A stretch of DNA of 64,000 nucleotides from Nocardia nova SH22a (GTDB lineage: Bacteria > Actinomycetota > Actinomycetes > Mycobacteriales > Mycobacteriaceae): NCBI RefSeq assembly GCF_000523235.1, contig NZ_CP006850.1, positions 2,604,001 to 2,668,000 of the forward strand. The letters run 5' to 3'. The notes under the pieces are model-generated. The model ran no database searches. It worked only from the letters and a program-made list of their open reading frames with translations, and had not been told where the DNA came from. The translations under genes were made by a program, and so were the position numbers. Of the stretch, positions 18,493 through 30,998 are shown piece by piece. The stretch's first letter is position 1, and each line of letters starts with the position of its first letter.

Positions 18493-21400
18493 TCAGCTTG
18501 CGAGGCAGCCCGGGCCGAGTAGGGCTTTCAGGTCGCCCATCAGGGCCGAGGAGGGGGAGACGCGGAGGTTGTCGGCGACCTTCAGCAGGGTGGTCTTCTC
18601 GCGTGAGCCGATGTGGCGGATGTGGACGTCGGCCGTGCCGGGGTGGCTGGACAGGACGCGCTTGAGGGCGCCGACCTTGTCGGGGGTGCACAGGCGGGTC
18701 GGGATGGTGACCGACAGCGGTTTCTCCATGCCGATCGACGACAGGTCGGGGACCACGAGATCGTTGGCGATCAGCGAGATCCGGTCGTCGCGGACCGAGA
18801 CGCGGGCCTTGACCAGCACCACCGCGTCCTCGGCGATATCCATGCCGTAGACCGAATAGGACTGCGGGAAGAACAGCACCTCGATCCCACCGGTGAGATC
18901 CTCGATCTGGGCCGAGGCCCAGGGCAGGCCGTTCTTGTTCACCCGGCGGTTCACCGAGGCGAGGATGCCGCCGATGGTGACCTGGGCGCCGTCCTTCACA
19001 TCGCCCTGCAGAATCGCGGGAATCTGGGTATCCGCCTGTGCGGCGAGCACGTGCTCGACACCGTTGAGCGGATGCCCGGACACGTACAGGCCCAGCATCT
19101 CCCGTTCGAGGGCGAGCTTGTGCTTGGACTCCCACTCCTCGTCGGGGACCTTCACATCGAACACCGAGGACATGGATTCGTCACCGTCGTCCAGCCCGCC
19201 GAACAGGTCGAACTGGCCGATCGCCTCGGCCTTCTTGGTGGACATCACCGCGTCGATCGCATCGGAATGCACCAGCAGCAAACCCTTGCGGGGATGCTCG
19301 AGCGAGTCGAAAGCCCCTGCCTTGATGAGGGATTCGGTGACCTTCTTGGTGCAGGCGACGGTGTCGATCTTGTTCAGGTAGTCGGAGAAATCGGTGTACT
19401 TCGACTTCTCCTTGCGCGCGGCGATGATCGAGGACACCACGTTGGCGCCGACATTGCGCACCGCACCGAGGCCGAAGCGGATATCGGTGCCGACCGAGGC
19501 GAAGTTGTGCTCGGACTCGTTCACATCCGGCGGCAGCACGGTGATGCCCAGGCGGCGGCAGTCCGACAGGTAGACCGCGGCCTTGTCCTTGTCGTCGCCG
19601 ACGCTGGTGAGCAGGGCGGCCATGTATTCGGCCGGATAGTTCGCCTTGAGATACGCGGTCCAGTACGACACCAGGCCGTAGGCGGCGGCGTGCGATTTGT
19701 TGAACGCGTATCCGGCGAACGGGAGGATGGTGTCCCACAGCGCCTTGATGGACGCCTTGGAGAACCCGTTGTCGAGCATGCCTTTTTCGAAGCCCTCGAA
19801 CTCGGCCTCGAGCACCTCGGCCTTCTTCTTACCCATCGCGCGGCGCAGAATGTCGGCTCGGCCGAGCGAGTACCCGGCCACCTTCTGCGCGACGTGCATG
19901 ATCTGCTCTTGGTAGACGATCAGGCCGAAGGTCTCGCCGAGGATGTCCTTGAGCGGTTCCTCGAGCTCCGGGTGGATCGGTTTGACCTCTTGCCGATTGT
20001 TCTTGCGGTCGGCGTAGTCGTTGTGCGCGTTCATGCCCATCGGGCCGGGGCGATACAGCGCGCCGACCGCGACGATGTCCTCGAACGCGGTGGGCTGCAT
20101 CCGGCGCAGCAGATCGCGCATGGGCCCGCCGTCGAGCTGGAACACGCCGAGAGTGTCACCGCGCGAGAGCAATTCGAAGGTGGCCTGGTCGTCCAGCGGC
20201 AGCGTGTCCATATCCAGGTCGATGGCGCGGTTGGCCTTGATGTTGTCGAGCGCGTCACCGATCACCGTCAGGTTGCGCAGGCCCAGGAAGTCCATCTTCA
20301 GCAGGCCGATGGCCTCGCAGGAGGGATAGTCCCAGCCGGTGATGATGGCGCCGTCCTGGGCGCGCTTCCACACCGGGATCGCGTCGGTGAGCGGTTCGCT
20401 CGACATGATGACCGCGCAGGCGTGCACACCCGCGTTGCGGATCAGGCCCTCGAGACCCTTGGCCGTCTCGTAGATCTTGGCGATCTCCGGATTGGTCTCG
20501 ATCAGGGTGCGGACCTCGGCCGCTTCCTTGTACCGCTCGTGCTCGGGATCGGTGATGCCCGAGACCGAGATGTCCTTGGCCATGATCGGCGGCGGCAGCG
20601 CCTTGGTGATCTGGTCGGCGATCGCGAAACCGGGCTGGCCGTGCAGGACACGAGCCGAATCCTTCAGCGCGGCCTTGGTTTTGATGGTGCCGAACGTGAT
20701 GACCTGGGCCACCCGGTCGGTACCCCACTTCTCCGCAGCGTAGCGCACCATCTCACCGCGGCGGCGATCGTCGAAGTCGATATCGATATCGGGCATCGAC
20801 ACGCGCTCGGGGTTGAGGAACCGCTCGAACAGCAGACCGTGCGGCAGCGGGTCGATATTGGTGATGCCCAGCGCGTAGGCCACCAGCGAACCCGCGGCCG
20901 AACCACGCCCCGGGCCGACCCGGATGCCGACGTCGCGGGCGTGGTTGATGAGGTCACCGACGACGAGGAAGTAGGCCGGGAAGCCCATCTCCAGGATGAC
21001 GCCGATCTCGTATTCGACCTGATCGATGTACTTCTGCGGCGGGCCGTCCGGGAACCGGCGATCCAGGCCGCGGCGCACCTCCTCGCGCAGCCAGCTGGCC
21101 TGATCGTGGCCCTCGGGCACCGGGAAGATCGGCATCCGGTCGCGGTGGGTCCACACGTCCTCGTAGGACTGCACCCGCTCACCGATCAATACGGTGTTGT
21201 CGCAGGCGCCGGGCACCTCGGCATCCCAGATGGCGCGCATCTCGGCGGCCGACTTGAGGTAGTAGCCGCTGCCGTCGAATTTGAAGCGGGTCGGGTCCGA
21301 GAGCGTCTTACCGGTCTGAATGCACAGCAGCGCTTCGTGATTGGTGGAGTCGGTCTCGTGCACGTAGTGGCAGTCGTTGGTGGCCAGCGCGGGAATGCCG

Positions 21401-22038
21401 AGCTTCCTGCCGACCTCGAGCAGGCCCTGGCGCACCCGGGTCTCGATGGACAGCCCGTGGTCCATCACCTCGAGGAAGAAGTTCTCCTTGCCGAAGATCT
21501 CCTGCCACTTGGCCGCGGCCTCGAGCGCCTCGCGTTCGTGTCCCAGGCGCAACCGGGTCTGCACCTCGCCCGAGGGGCAGCCGGTGGTGGCGATGATGCC
21601 CTCGGCGTGCTCGGCGATGATCTCGGCGTCCATGCGCGACCACTTGCCGAGCTGGCCCTCGATCGAGGCCAGCGACGACAGCTTGAACAGGTTGCGCAGA
21701 CCGGTCGCGTTCTCGGCGACCATCGTCATGTGGGTGTAGGCGCCCGAACCCGAGACGTCGTCACCCTTCTGGCTCGGATCACCCCACTGCACACGCTTGG
21801 TGTTGAACCGGGACTCCGGCGCGATGTAGGCCTCGATACCGATGATCGGCTTGATGCCCTGTTTCCTGGCCGAGTTGTAGAACTCCGAGGCGCCGAACAT
21901 GTTGCCGTGGTCGGTCATGCCGACCGCGGTCATGCCGAGCCGCTCGGCCTCCTTGAACAGCGGCGTGATCTTCGCGGCACCATCGAGCATCGAGTACTCG
22001 GTGTGGTTGTGAAGGTGAACGAATCCCGGGTCAGCCAC
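18493..22038 (-). CDS. dnaE1: DNA polymerase III alpha subunit (replicative)
   Basis: The chromosomal replicase. About 1181 residues, near-identical in length and order to M. tuberculosis DnaE1 (1184). The N-terminal PHP domain has [16 protein letters not shown] and [12 protein letters not shown], a proofreading exonuclease site in mycobacteria. The palm has [18 protein letters not shown] and the catalytic acids in [12 protein letters not shown]; the C-terminal part carries the helix-hairpin, the beta-clamp motif QFDLFGG and an OB domain. GTG 22038 is chosen because TAGGAT (22051-22046) ends 7 bases before it and because it leaves VADPG before FVHLHNHT, like the short mycobacterial N-terminus; GTG 22065 would add nine residues. 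Transcribed alone. Confidence 0.96.
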   Translation of the reverse strand: MADPGFVHLHNHTEYSMLDGAAKITPLFKEAERLGMTAVGMTDHGNMFGASEFYNSARKQGIKPIIGIEAYIAPESRFNTKRVQWGDPSQKGDDVSGSGAYTHMTMVAENATGLRNLFKLSSLASIEGQLGKWSRMDAEIIAEHAEGIIATTGCPSGEVQTRLRLGHEREALEAAAKWQEIFGKENFFLEVMDHGLSIETRVRQGLLEVGRKLGIPALATNDCHYVHETDSTNHEALLCIQTGKTLSDPTRFKFDGSGYYLKSAAEMRAIWDAEVPGACDNTVLIGERVQSYEDVWTHRDRMPIFPVPEGHDQASWLREEVRRGLDRRFPDGPPQKYIDQVEYEIGVILEMGFPAYFLVVGDLINHARDVGIRVGPGRGSAAGSLVAYALGITNIDPLPHGLLFERFLNPERVSMPDIDIDFDDRRRGEMVRYAAEKWGTDRVAQVITFGTIKTKAALKDSARVLHGQPGFAIADQITKALPPPIMAKDISVSGITDPEHERYKEAAEVRTLIETNPEIAKIYETAKGLEGLIRNAGVHACAVIMSSEPLTDAIPVWKRAQDGAIITGWDYPSCEAIGLLKMDFLGLRNLTVIGDALDNIKANRAIDLDMDTLPLDDQATFELLSRGDTLGVFQLDGGPMRDLLRRMQPTAFEDIVAVGALYRPGPMGMNAHNDYADRKNNRQEVKPIHPELEEPLKDILGETFGLIVYQEQIMHVAQKVAGYSLGRADILRRAMGKKKAEVLEAEFEGFEKGMLDNGFSKASIKALWDTILPFAGYAFNKSHAAAYGLVSYWTAYLKANYPAEYMAALLTSVGDDKDKAAVYLSDCRRLGITVLPPDVNESEHNFASVGTDIRFGLGAVRNVGANVVSSIIAARKEKSKYTDFSDYLNKIDTVACTKKVTESLIKAGAFDSLEHPRKGLLLVHSDAIDAVMSTKKAEAIGQFDLFGGLDDGDESMSSVFDVKVPDEEWESKHKLALEREMLGLYVSGHPLNGVEHVLAAQADTQIPAILQGDVKDGAQVTIGGILASVNRRVNKNGLPWASAQIEDLTGGIEVLFFPQSYSVYGMDIAEDAVVLVKARVSVRDDRISLIANDLVVPDLSSIGMEKPLSVTIPTRLCTPDKVGALKRVLSSHPGTADVHIRHIGSREKTTLLKVADNLRVSPSSALMGDLKALLGPGCLAS

Positions 22039-22454
22039 GGAGGCGATCCTAGTCGAAAATCTCACGCGACCCGCCGGAGTGGGCCACCCGAATCACATCG
22101 ATGGCATTCCGGTCCCCGGGCGAGATGTGCCGGGCCAGGCGACGCACCGCGAACCGACCGCGCTCACGTGGCCGATCTCACCGCACCGCGGGCCCCGGAT
22201 GGTCATAGCCGGACCCGGCGGCGAGTGACGCTGGTAACGTCCGGGCGGTTCGACAGCGATATTCCGATCGGCGCGGGACGAATTCGGTCCCCGCGCGGTG
22301 ATCGGTGATATCGCAGCCGCCGGTGGCGGCCCGCCGATCGCCTGTCTCGCCGATGACGGTCGATCGTGACGAGGGCGGTCGGCCGTCATCCGGCGCCACC
22401 GACGGCCGGGGCCGCGGTGGGCGAATCCAAACACACGAGCGATGGGGTAGGCAT
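22039..22454. other. Intergenic region between dnaE1 and a secreted-protein gene
   Basis: It holds the leaderless dnaE1 -10 box (22046-22051) and the upstream region of the secreted-protein gene at 22455. I see no convincing gene, RNA or strong palindrome in the rest. Confidence 0.6.
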
Positions 22455-22919
22455 ATGCACTCGTTTCGAACCACATCTCGCACCGTCGCCGCGCTCGCGG
22501 CGGCCGGCCTGGCGGGGGCCGGGGTGGTACTGGCCACCGCGGCGCCGGCGTCCGCCGATGACGCCGGCGGCAAGTTCGCCACCGTCTATTCGATGACCGA
22601 CGGCCCGTGCGTGGCGGTCATCGACTCCTCCGTCCACGGCGACGCGTATCCGGGAATGGCGGCGTTCACCGTCGGCGGCCCGCTGATCGGCGTGGGGCAC
22701 TGCACCCTCGACATCACGCTGAACTGGCGCAACGTCGACACCGGGGAAACAGGTAGTTTCACCCAGACCGCCAACGGGCCCGGGTACTGGGGCAACAGTG
22801 GTTACTCGGCGCTGTTCAGCCCCGGTTACGGCAATTTCGTCGGCACCGTCACCGTCGGCGCCGCGCACGTGCCCGAGCCCGGCGAGGTGCAATTCTCCAA
22901 CCATCCGTATCAGGGATAA
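22455..22919 (+). CDS. Small secreted protein, unknown function
   Basis: 154 residues. The ATG at 22455 opens a clear Sec signal: basic SFRTTSR, a long Ala/Leu/Val core and a cleavage site at ASA-DD near residue 35. The mature protein of about 120 residues has exactly two cysteines (DGPCVAV and GHCTLD), likely one disulfide, and beta-rich Gly/Thr/Asn/Tyr text typical of a small extracellular beta sandwich. Similar secreted proteins occur in many Nocardia, but I know no function. It is transcribed alone. Confidence 0.72.
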   Translation: MHSFRTTSRTVAALAAAGLAGAGVVLATAAPASADDAGGKFATVYSMTDGPCVAVIDSSVHGDAYPGMAAFTVGGPLIGVGHCTLDITLNWRNVDTGETGSFTQTANGPGYWGNSGYSALFSPGYGNFVGTVTVGAAHVPEPGEVQFSNHPYQG

Positions 22920-23125
22920 GTTCGAATTCACTGCCGCGCACGAGGTTTCGCCGACGATGCGGAATCTCGTGCGCGGTTCGCGTTCGCGGGGGGAGCACGC
23001 CGCGCGGCATACGTCCACCCGTTGCCCGCGCACACGATCCGCAATCGGGGACGCGTCCGATCTCCATCCCCATGACACCCGCCGCGTGCGCGCATTAACG
23101 TAATCACACGCCGGGCACGATGATT

Positions 23126-23143
23126 CGAGTAGTTCACTACTCG
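23126..23143. promoter_or_regulatory. Perfect palindrome upstream of the DUF2235 gene
   Basis: CGAGTAGT-TC-ACTACTCG, 8-base perfect arms, lies 35 bases before the start of the DUF2235 gene. Size and position fit a TetR/MarR-type operator. The cognate regulator is not adjacent. Confidence 0.5.
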
Positions 23144-23177
23144 GGATCGCGCGAGTGCGGGGCGGGAGGATACGGAT

Positions 23178-24374
23178 ATGAAGCGTTTGGTCGTGTGCTG
23201 TGACGGGACGTGGGGATCGGAGAGCAATCCGACCGTCTCCAATGTCGTGAAGATCGCCGAGTCGGTGCGGTCGAGTGCCACCACCGACTCGGGTGAGCAT
23301 GTGGGACAACGGGTTTTCTATGTGGACGGGCCCGGGTCGCGCGGATATCTGGCCGACAAACTGCTCGGCGGCGCCTTCGGCCTCGGCCTGGACGCCAACC
23401 TGTCCACGATGTACTGGCAGCTCGCGCTGAACTGGGAGCCCGGTGACGAGATCTACGTCTTCGGATTCAGTCGCGGCGCCTACACCGCCCGCAGTCTGGT
23501 GGGAATGATCAACCGGCTCGGACTGCTGACCGCCGATGCCATGGCCGAGCGCGCGTACCCGCAGGCGCAGCGGATCTACCGCCAGCGCAAGCAGGATCCG
23601 GACGGCCCGGATCGGCCGGAGTGGGTCGAATTCCGCGAACAGCACTGTGTGTATCCGGTGCCGATCACCTTCGTCGGTGTCTTCGACACCGTGGGCGCGC
23701 TCGGGGTGCCGCTGCTGACCTCCCGACGCTATCGCTTCCACGATGTGCGGTTGTCGCCGAACGTCCGTTATGCCCGGCAGGCCCTGGCGATCGACGAACG
23801 CCGCCGCATGTACGCGCCCTGTCTGTGGGAGATCACCGACGAGCCCGAGGGCGGTCCGCGGGGCGGCGACCGGGTCCGGCAGGTGTGGTTCGAGGGCGTG
23901 CACACCGATATCGGCGGTGGTTACGGTGACAGCCGGCTGTCCGACATCACCTTGCGCTGGATGGTCGATCAGGCCCGCACGGCGGGCCTGTCCTTCGACG
24001 ACGAACGGGTCGAGCATCTGATGGGCAACGGCCCGGCGACCGGGTCGCAAAACTCGGGCGGCGCGACGGCGGACGGACCGCTGGCGCCGCACGATTCGCT
24101 GACGCTGTTCTATCGGATCCTGAATTTCGCCGGGATGCTGCGACGGCCGAACAATCCGCGCTTCTACCGGGATTCCTGGCGGCGGCTCTCGGCGCCCGAC
24201 GACCGTCGCGTCTACCTCGCCGACTGCGTGACGCCGTGCGAGACCTACGACCCGCCCAATGTGGCCCGATGGACGAAGGAACTCGGCTGCCCGCCGCCCA
24301 CCGCGCCGGTCGGCGCCTCCGCGGGCACGGGGGAGGACACGCACGAGGCGGCCGCGGACGGCACCGCCGCCTGA
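23178..24374 (+). CDS. DUF2235 domain protein (Tle1-like alpha/beta hydrolase)
   Basis: 398 residues. The family is related to type VI phospholipase effectors of the Tle1 group, but in actinobacteria it is usually a stand-alone protein of unknown role. It starts MKRLVVCCDGTWG, the standard DUF2235 opening with an Asp, and has the nucleophile elbow VFGFSRGAYTARSL (Ser of GFSRG), the acid in VGVFDTVGALG and the His in FEGVHTDIGGGY. There is no signal peptide. A GGGAGGA ribosome site precedes the ATG. No type VI genes are near, so an antibacterial-effector role is not supported. A hairpin terminator follows. Confidence 0.87.
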   Translation: MKRLVVCCDGTWGSESNPTVSNVVKIAESVRSSATTDSGEHVGQRVFYVDGPGSRGYLADKLLGGAFGLGLDANLSTMYWQLALNWEPGDEIYVFGFSRGAYTARSLVGMINRLGLLTADAMAERAYPQAQRIYRQRKQDPDGPDRPEWVEFREQHCVYPVPITFVGVFDTVGALGVPLLTSRRYRFHDVRLSPNVRYARQALAIDERRRMYAPCLWEITDEPEGGPRGGDRVRQVWFEGVHTDIGGGYGDSRLSDITLRWMVDQARTAGLSFDDERVEHLMGNGPATGSQNSGGATADGPLAPHDSLTLFYRILNFAGMLRRPNNPRFYRDSWRRLSAPDDRRVYLADCVTPCETYDPPNVARWTKELGCPPPTAPVGASAGTGEDTHEAAADGTAA

Positions 24375-24382
24375 CGGCCGCC

Positions 24383-24411
24383 GGTTCGGTCGGCCACCGG
24401 CCGACCGAACC
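24383..24411 (+). terminator. Terminator hairpin after the DUF2235 gene
   Basis: A perfect 13-base-pair stem (GGTTCGGTCGGCC and complement) around the loop ACC, eight bases after the stop at 24374. Confidence 0.75.
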
Positions 24412-24735
24412 CGCCGATCGTGATCCGCCGCACGGTGTTTCCCGGCCGGGCGGCCCGCATCCAAGGCCGCCCGTTTCCTCTGAGTGTCGCCGGACGCCCC
24501 AGCGGCGCGACTGTGACACTCCCCACATTCGCGCTGGTGAGGCGAGTTTTTCTCAGGTTAATAACACCGGCTGTTCACCTTTCGTTATGTTTACGTTCAT
24601 TTAGCGCAACCATTCTGTGACTCGCCAGAAAGCGGACCAGTGGTTTGTTTTCGCCGCGGCGAGGAGTCTCTCGTTCTGTGTGAATCGTCGCGATGGCGCC
24701 CGCCCGCCGTTCGACATATCCCGGAGCCGTACCCC
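24412..24735. other. AT-rich upstream region of the transglycosylase gene
   Basis: From about 24535 to 24620 the sequence turns markedly AT-rich for this genome (GTTAATAACACC, CGTTATGTTTACG and CATTTAG). This is the likely promoter and leader of the gene at 24736, which would leave a 5' leader of over 100 bases. I looked for the conserved blocks of a cyclic-di-AMP (ydaO) riboswitch, which controls some actinobacterial transglycosylases, and did not find them. Confidence 0.45.
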
Positions 24736-25293
24736 ATGCACATCAGAAGACTGCTGCCCCTCGCCGCCCTCGCCGCCGTCGTGAGCGCACCCGCCCTCGC
24801 CCAGGCTCAGCCCGTCGCCGGGGTGCCGCCGGAGTTCCAGGCCGCCGCCGATCAGGCGCAGGTCCAGGCGGGACAGTGGCAGCAGCAGTTGCCGCCGCCG
24901 CAGCAGGATCAGGTGCAGCAGTTCGTGCAGACCCTGCCCCAGCCGTTCCCGCAGCTACTGCCCCCGGCCTTCGGTGACAACCTCGACGGCTGGATCAAGC
25001 ACGCGATGTTCGTGATGAACCAGCACGGCATCCCCGGCAGCTACGAGGGCATCCACCGCAATGCCATCCGGGAATCCGGCGGCAACCCGCGCGCGATCAA
25101 CCTCTACGACTCCAACGCCGCCCGCGGAATCCCGTCGAAGGGCCTGATGCAGGTCATCGACCCGACCTTCCAGACCTATCACGTCGACGGCACCTCGTGG
25201 GACATCTACGATCCGGTCGCCAACATCGCCGCCGCCTGCAACTACGCGGCGCACCGGTACGGGTCCATCGACGCGGTGTTCTCCGCCTACTGA
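24736..25293 (+). CDS. Secreted transglycosylase-like protein (SLT domain)
   Basis: 185 residues. The ATG at 24736 opens a signal peptide (MHIRRLLPLAALAAVVSAPALAQA), then a Gln/Pro-rich linker (residues 25-85) and a compact SLT/lysozyme-like domain. The catalytic Glu is in AIRESGGNPRAINLYDSNAARGIPSKGLMQVI, the classic ES-G-N-P and SKGLMQVI pattern of family-1 soluble lytic transglycosylases, followed by the VANIAAACNYAAHRYGS motif. It should cleave peptidoglycan glycan strands outside the membrane, in growth or wall remodelling. There is no LysM or other anchor. It converges on treY with a 13-base gap. Confidence 0.88.
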   Translation: MHIRRLLPLAALAAVVSAPALAQAQPVAGVPPEFQAAADQAQVQAGQWQQQLPPPQQDQVQQFVQTLPQPFPQLLPPAFGDNLDGWIKHAMFVMNQHGIPGSYEGIHRNAIRESGGNPRAINLYDSNAARGIPSKGLMQVIDPTFQTYHVDGTSWDIYDPVANIAAACNYAAHRYGSIDAVFSAY

Positions 25294-25306
25294 TCCCCCG
25301 GTCGGC

Positions 25307-27729
25307 TCAGCGCACCAGCAGTGCGACCGGCAGCCGGGCGAACAACTTCTCCAGCCGGGTGCGGCCGGTGAAGGTGTGGCCGGTGAACCGGTCGGTCCAG
25401 GTGCCCGACGGCAGGTCGAGGACGGTATCGCTCCACCCGCCCTCGGCGAGGGCGAGGCTGAAGCGGGTGGCCGCCACGATCACCTGCGGTGCCTCGCCGA
25501 CGCGGCCGCGGGCATAGCCGACCATGTGCTCACTGCGGTCACCGCTGGCGAACAGCGGAGTGTAGGAACCGCCGACGAAACAGTCCGGCCGCTCGCGCCG
25601 CAACCACAGCGCATAGGCCACGATCCACATCTTCGCCGCGCCGGAGTTCTCCAATTCCGGTGTGCCGGTGAGCGATTGCAACATCGCCAGCCGGTGCCCG
25701 AAATCGACCGGCCGCCGGTTGTCCGGATCGACGAGCGCGTCCTCCCACAGTTCGCAGCCCTGGTACACATCCGGGATACCGGGACCGCACAGTTGGAGCA
25801 GCTTCTGCCCCAGCGAATCCGACCACGCGTGCGGCGCCAGCCGGTTGGCGAACTCGCCCAGTTCGGCGCCGACCGGGCCGTCGATCACGGTGTCGAGCCA
25901 GCGGTGCACCTCGGCCTCGAAATCGAGATCGGGTTCTTCCCAGGAGGACCGCAGCCCGGCCTCGCGCACCGCCTTCTCGGCGAACAGATGCAGCCGTTCG
26001 CGGAACTTCGGCACCGTGGCGGGACGGCGGCCGTCGACCGGCCACACCCCGAACATGTTCTGCAACAGGAACAACGCGGTCGGCCCGTCCGGCGCGGGGG
26101 CCAGTTCCAGCCAGGTTCCCACCGCGTGTGCCCAGTTCTCGGCGATCTGCGACAGCACCGTGATGCGGGCGCGGACATCCTCGCCGCGTTTGGTGTCGTG
26201 CGTCGACAGTGTGGTCATGGTGGCCGGATGCCGCACCGCGCGTTCGGCATTGGCGAGATGGAATTCCAGCGCCGAACGCCCGAAGCGGCCGGGATCGCCG
26301 CCCATCTCCTGCAGCGACACCAGCCGTGCGGCCTGATAGAACATGGTGTCGTCGACCGCCTTGGCCGCCGCCGCGCCGCCCACCTGGTGCAGCCGCCGGG
26401 CCGCCTCACCGCCCGCGGCCACCGCGCGGACCAGCACCGACAGTGGTGCGGTGAGTTCCCGGTTGCGCTGCTGCACCCCGGCCACGACCGTGGTGAGAAT
26501 GCCGGGCAGAGGCGCGTAGTCGGTGCGGTACACCGGCAGCTGCGACAGCACCTCGATGGTGGCGTTGGTCAGCGCCATATCGCTGATCGCGGCGGAGTCG
26601 AAGCCGTTGACCGCCGCATCGCGCTTGATCGCGCCGACCAGCCGCCGGACCTCGGGAATCAGCAGCCGTTCGGCGACCGCGCGTTTGATGCGATGCTCGG
26701 TGTCGGCGATCCAGGCGGCATCGCTGCCGTGCCCGAGGATCTCGCGCGAGAGGTCGGTCAGCGCGGGTTCACCGGCCGGGTCGACGAAGATCCCACCGAC
26801 CTCGGCGAGGGCGTCGTAACCGGTGGTGCCGTCGATCGGCAGCGTGGCGTCCAGTGGTTCGTGCGGGCCGAGCACCTTCTCCACCAGCAGCAACCGGTGC
26901 GGTCCGATCAGCCGCCGCAGTTTGGACAGATAGGTGGACGGATAGGACAGGCCGTCGGGGTGGTCGACCCGCACACCGTCGATCAGGTCGTGCTCGCACC
27001 AGGCGGCCAGTTCCCGATGGGTCAGGTCGAAGACCGCGGGATCCTCCTGCCGGATCGCGGCCAGTCCGGACACCGCCAGGAAGCGGCGGTAGGTGCACAG
27101 CCCGGCCTTCCAGCTGACCAGCCGATAATGCTGGCGGTCGTGGATGCGCAGCGCGTTCTCCCCGTCGGTGCCGGGCGCGATCGGGAAGCGCAGATCGTGC
27201 AGGGCGAGCACGGGTTCGGGCCCGGAGCGGTCGACGGTGAGCGCGGCGGGATCGTTCTCGCTCTGCAGCACCGGCAGCGCCAGCCGGCCACCGGCGCCGT
27301 TGGCCGGGCTCCAGTCGATGTCGAAGATGTGCGCGAAGGCGGAGTTCTTGCCGTTGCGCAGCACATCCCACCACCAGGGATTGCTCTTCGGGTCACCGAC
27401 GCCGACGTGGTTGGGCACCAGATCGACGATCAGCCCCATCCCGCGGCGGCGCACCTCGTCCGACAGCGCCTTCAGGCCCGCGGGCCCGCCCAGGGCCGCC
27501 GACACCGTGGTCGGATCGGTGACGTCGTAGCCGTGCGGTGAGCCCGGCGCCGCGGTCATGATCGGCGACAGATACAGGTGCGAGATGCCCAGTTGCTGCA
27601 GATATTCGGCGATGACGCGGGCATCGGCGAAGGTCAGCGCGTCGGGACGGAGCTGGAGCCGGTAGGTGCTGCGCACGGAGGTCCGGCGCGAGATCGGGCC
27701 GGTGCGGTGTTCGGGGGAAGGCGTGTCTG

Positions 27730-27733
<4 letters not shown>
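25307..27733 (-). CDS. treY: Malto-oligosyltrehalose synthase
   Basis: Rearranges the terminal alpha-1,4 bond of maltodextrins to a trehalosyl alpha-1,1 bond. 808 residues in the GH13 TreY subfamily: STYRLQLRPDALTFADA, LGISHLYLSPIMTAAPGSPHGYDV, DLVPNHVGVGDP, the nucleophile region DGVRVDHPDGLSYPSTYL, LLVEKVLG with the acid/base Glu, and GTTGYD. The C-terminal text FTRFSLALAEGGW and WTDRFTG is also typical. Translation is coupled to treX by a four-base ATGA overlap at 27730-27733. The partner hydrolase TreZ, which releases trehalose, is not encoded next to it. Confidence 0.95.
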
Positions 27734-29862
<2,129 letters not shown>

Positions 29863-29938
29863 ACATCGACAGTAACCGCCGCCTCCGACGCGGCGACGCG
29901 AGGTGGGCGGCGTCGCGCCGGTGATCGGGCGGCTATTG

Positions 29939-30877
29939 TCACCCGAGCTCGCGCCGCCAGGTCTGCCCGACGAGGTCGCCGCCGAAACTGTGGTGCGGCT
30001 GGGATTCGACGAGTTCGAAGCCCGCGCGCTCGTAGACGCGGCGGGCCGAGGCCAGGACGTCGTTGGTCCACAGCACGATGTCGCGGTATCCGGCCTCGGC
30101 GGCGAACCGCAGGCACTGCCCGACCAGTGCCGTGCCGACGCCCAGTCCGCGGGCCGACGGTTCCACCAGCAGCAGTCGCAGCCGCGCGGTGGTGGCGTTC
30201 TCGCGGACGCAGAACACCGCGCCCACCGCGACGCCTCCGGATTCGGCGATCCAGGCGCGTTCGGATTCCGGGTCGTGGGTGGCCAGGAAGTCGGCGACGA
30301 TCCGGGCCACCAGCGCTTCGTATTCGACGTTCCAGCCGTATTCGGCGGCGTAGATCGCGCCGTTGCGCGCCACAATCCAGCCGTAGTCGCCCGGTTCGGG
30401 TGCGCGGATGCGCAGTTCGTGTTCGGTGGGGGCAGGGTCGAGGAGGTGTTCGATGGTGCGCATGGCCGCCACGATGCGGGCGCGCTCGTCGTCGCCGCGG
30501 GCGGCCAGCAGTTCGGCGATGCCGCGGCTGGAGCGCCGATCCAGATCCGCCGCGGCGGCGCGGCCCGCCGCGGTGAGTTCGGCCCGCTGGCAGCGCCCGT
30601 CGGCATCCGAGCGAAGCCGGGTCACCAGACCGGCGGTGTCGAATCGGGCCAGCAACCGGCTCAGATAGCCGGGGTCCAGGCCCAGCCCGGTGCGCAGGTC
30701 GCGCACCGGCATCGGCCCGGAGTGCGCGAGTTCGAACAGGATTCGCGCCTCGGTGAGGGTGAAGTCGCTGTCGAGCAGATGTTCCTCGAGCACGCCGATC
30801 AGCCGGGTGTAGCGGCGATTGAACGCGCGGACGGCGGCGATCTGCTCGGAGCCGGGTGTGTCGATCGCGGTGGTCAT
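29939..30877 (-). CDS. MarR regulator fused to GNAT acetyltransferase
   Basis: 312 residues. Residues 1-150 form a MarR winged helix (LTEARILFELAHSGPMPVRDLRTGLGLDPGYLSRLLARFDTAGLVTR with the wing RSDADGRCQRAELTAAG). Residues 155-312 form a GNAT domain with the acetyl-CoA loop PSARGLGVGTALVGQC and the late motif SARRVYERAGFEL. Such fusions occur across bacteria; ligand and acetyl acceptor are mostly unknown. A perfect TTTGAC-N3-GTCAAA palindrome lies 22 bases upstream, next to a TATTCT -10, so self-repression is likely. A GGAGGG ribosome site precedes ATG 30877. Confidence 0.88.
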   Translation of the reverse strand: MTTAIDTPGSEQIAAVRAFNRRYTRLIGVLEEHLLDSDFTLTEARILFELAHSGPMPVRDLRTGLGLDPGYLSRLLARFDTAGLVTRLRSDADGRCQRAELTAAGRAAAADLDRRSSRGIAELLAARGDDERARIVAAMRTIEHLLDPAPTEHELRIRAPEPGDYGWIVARNGAIYAAEYGWNVEYEALVARIVADFLATHDPESERAWIAESGGVAVGAVFCVRENATTARLRLLLVEPSARGLGVGTALVGQCLRFAAEAGYRDIVLWTNDVLASARRVYERAGFELVESQPHHSFGGDLVGQTWRRELG

Positions 30878-30898
30878 GTGGCCCTCCGATCCCAGTTA

Positions 30899-30913
30899 TT
30901 TGACTGAGTCAAA
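30899..30913. promoter_or_regulatory. MarR-type operator, probable autoregulation site
   Basis: TTTGAC-TGA-GTCAAA, perfect 6-base arms. On the minus strand it begins directly at the end of a TATTCT -10 box (30918-30913) and covers the expected transcription start of the MarR-GNAT gene. Confidence 0.65.
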
Positions 30914-30960
30914 GAATAGTCGGCACCGCCTGCGCGCGCCGCGATTCCGCGCGATGTTAA

Positions 30961-30977
30961 CTTGAACGGCGTTCAAG
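30961..30977. promoter_or_regulatory. BioQ operator upstream of bioA
   Basis: CTTGAAC-GGC-GTTCAAG, 7-base perfect arms, 21 bases before the bioA start. It shares the core TGAAC-N3-GTTCA with sites before bioF and bioB, as expected for the TetR-family biotin repressor BioQ encoded in this window. Confidence 0.8.
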
Positions 30978-30998
30978 CCATCTCGCGAAGGGATCCTC

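Noticed and set aside
18613..22308. Very long open frame (over 1200 codons) on the plus strand opposite dnaE1
   Set aside because: It is antisense to an unmistakable DnaE1; its translation is His/Gly/Asp/Arg-rich mirror text of high-GC third positions without domains.
23178..24374. Type VI secretion effector role for the DUF2235 protein
   Set aside because: No type VI, VgrG or immunity genes are visible and the organism type lacks such systems.
24540..24735. Possible cyclic-di-AMP (ydaO) riboswitch before the transglycosylase gene
   Set aside because: None of the conserved blocks of that riboswitch could be found in the leader.
25376..27541. Open frame of about 720 codons opposite treY
   Set aside because: Shadow of the treY coding strand; no motifs.
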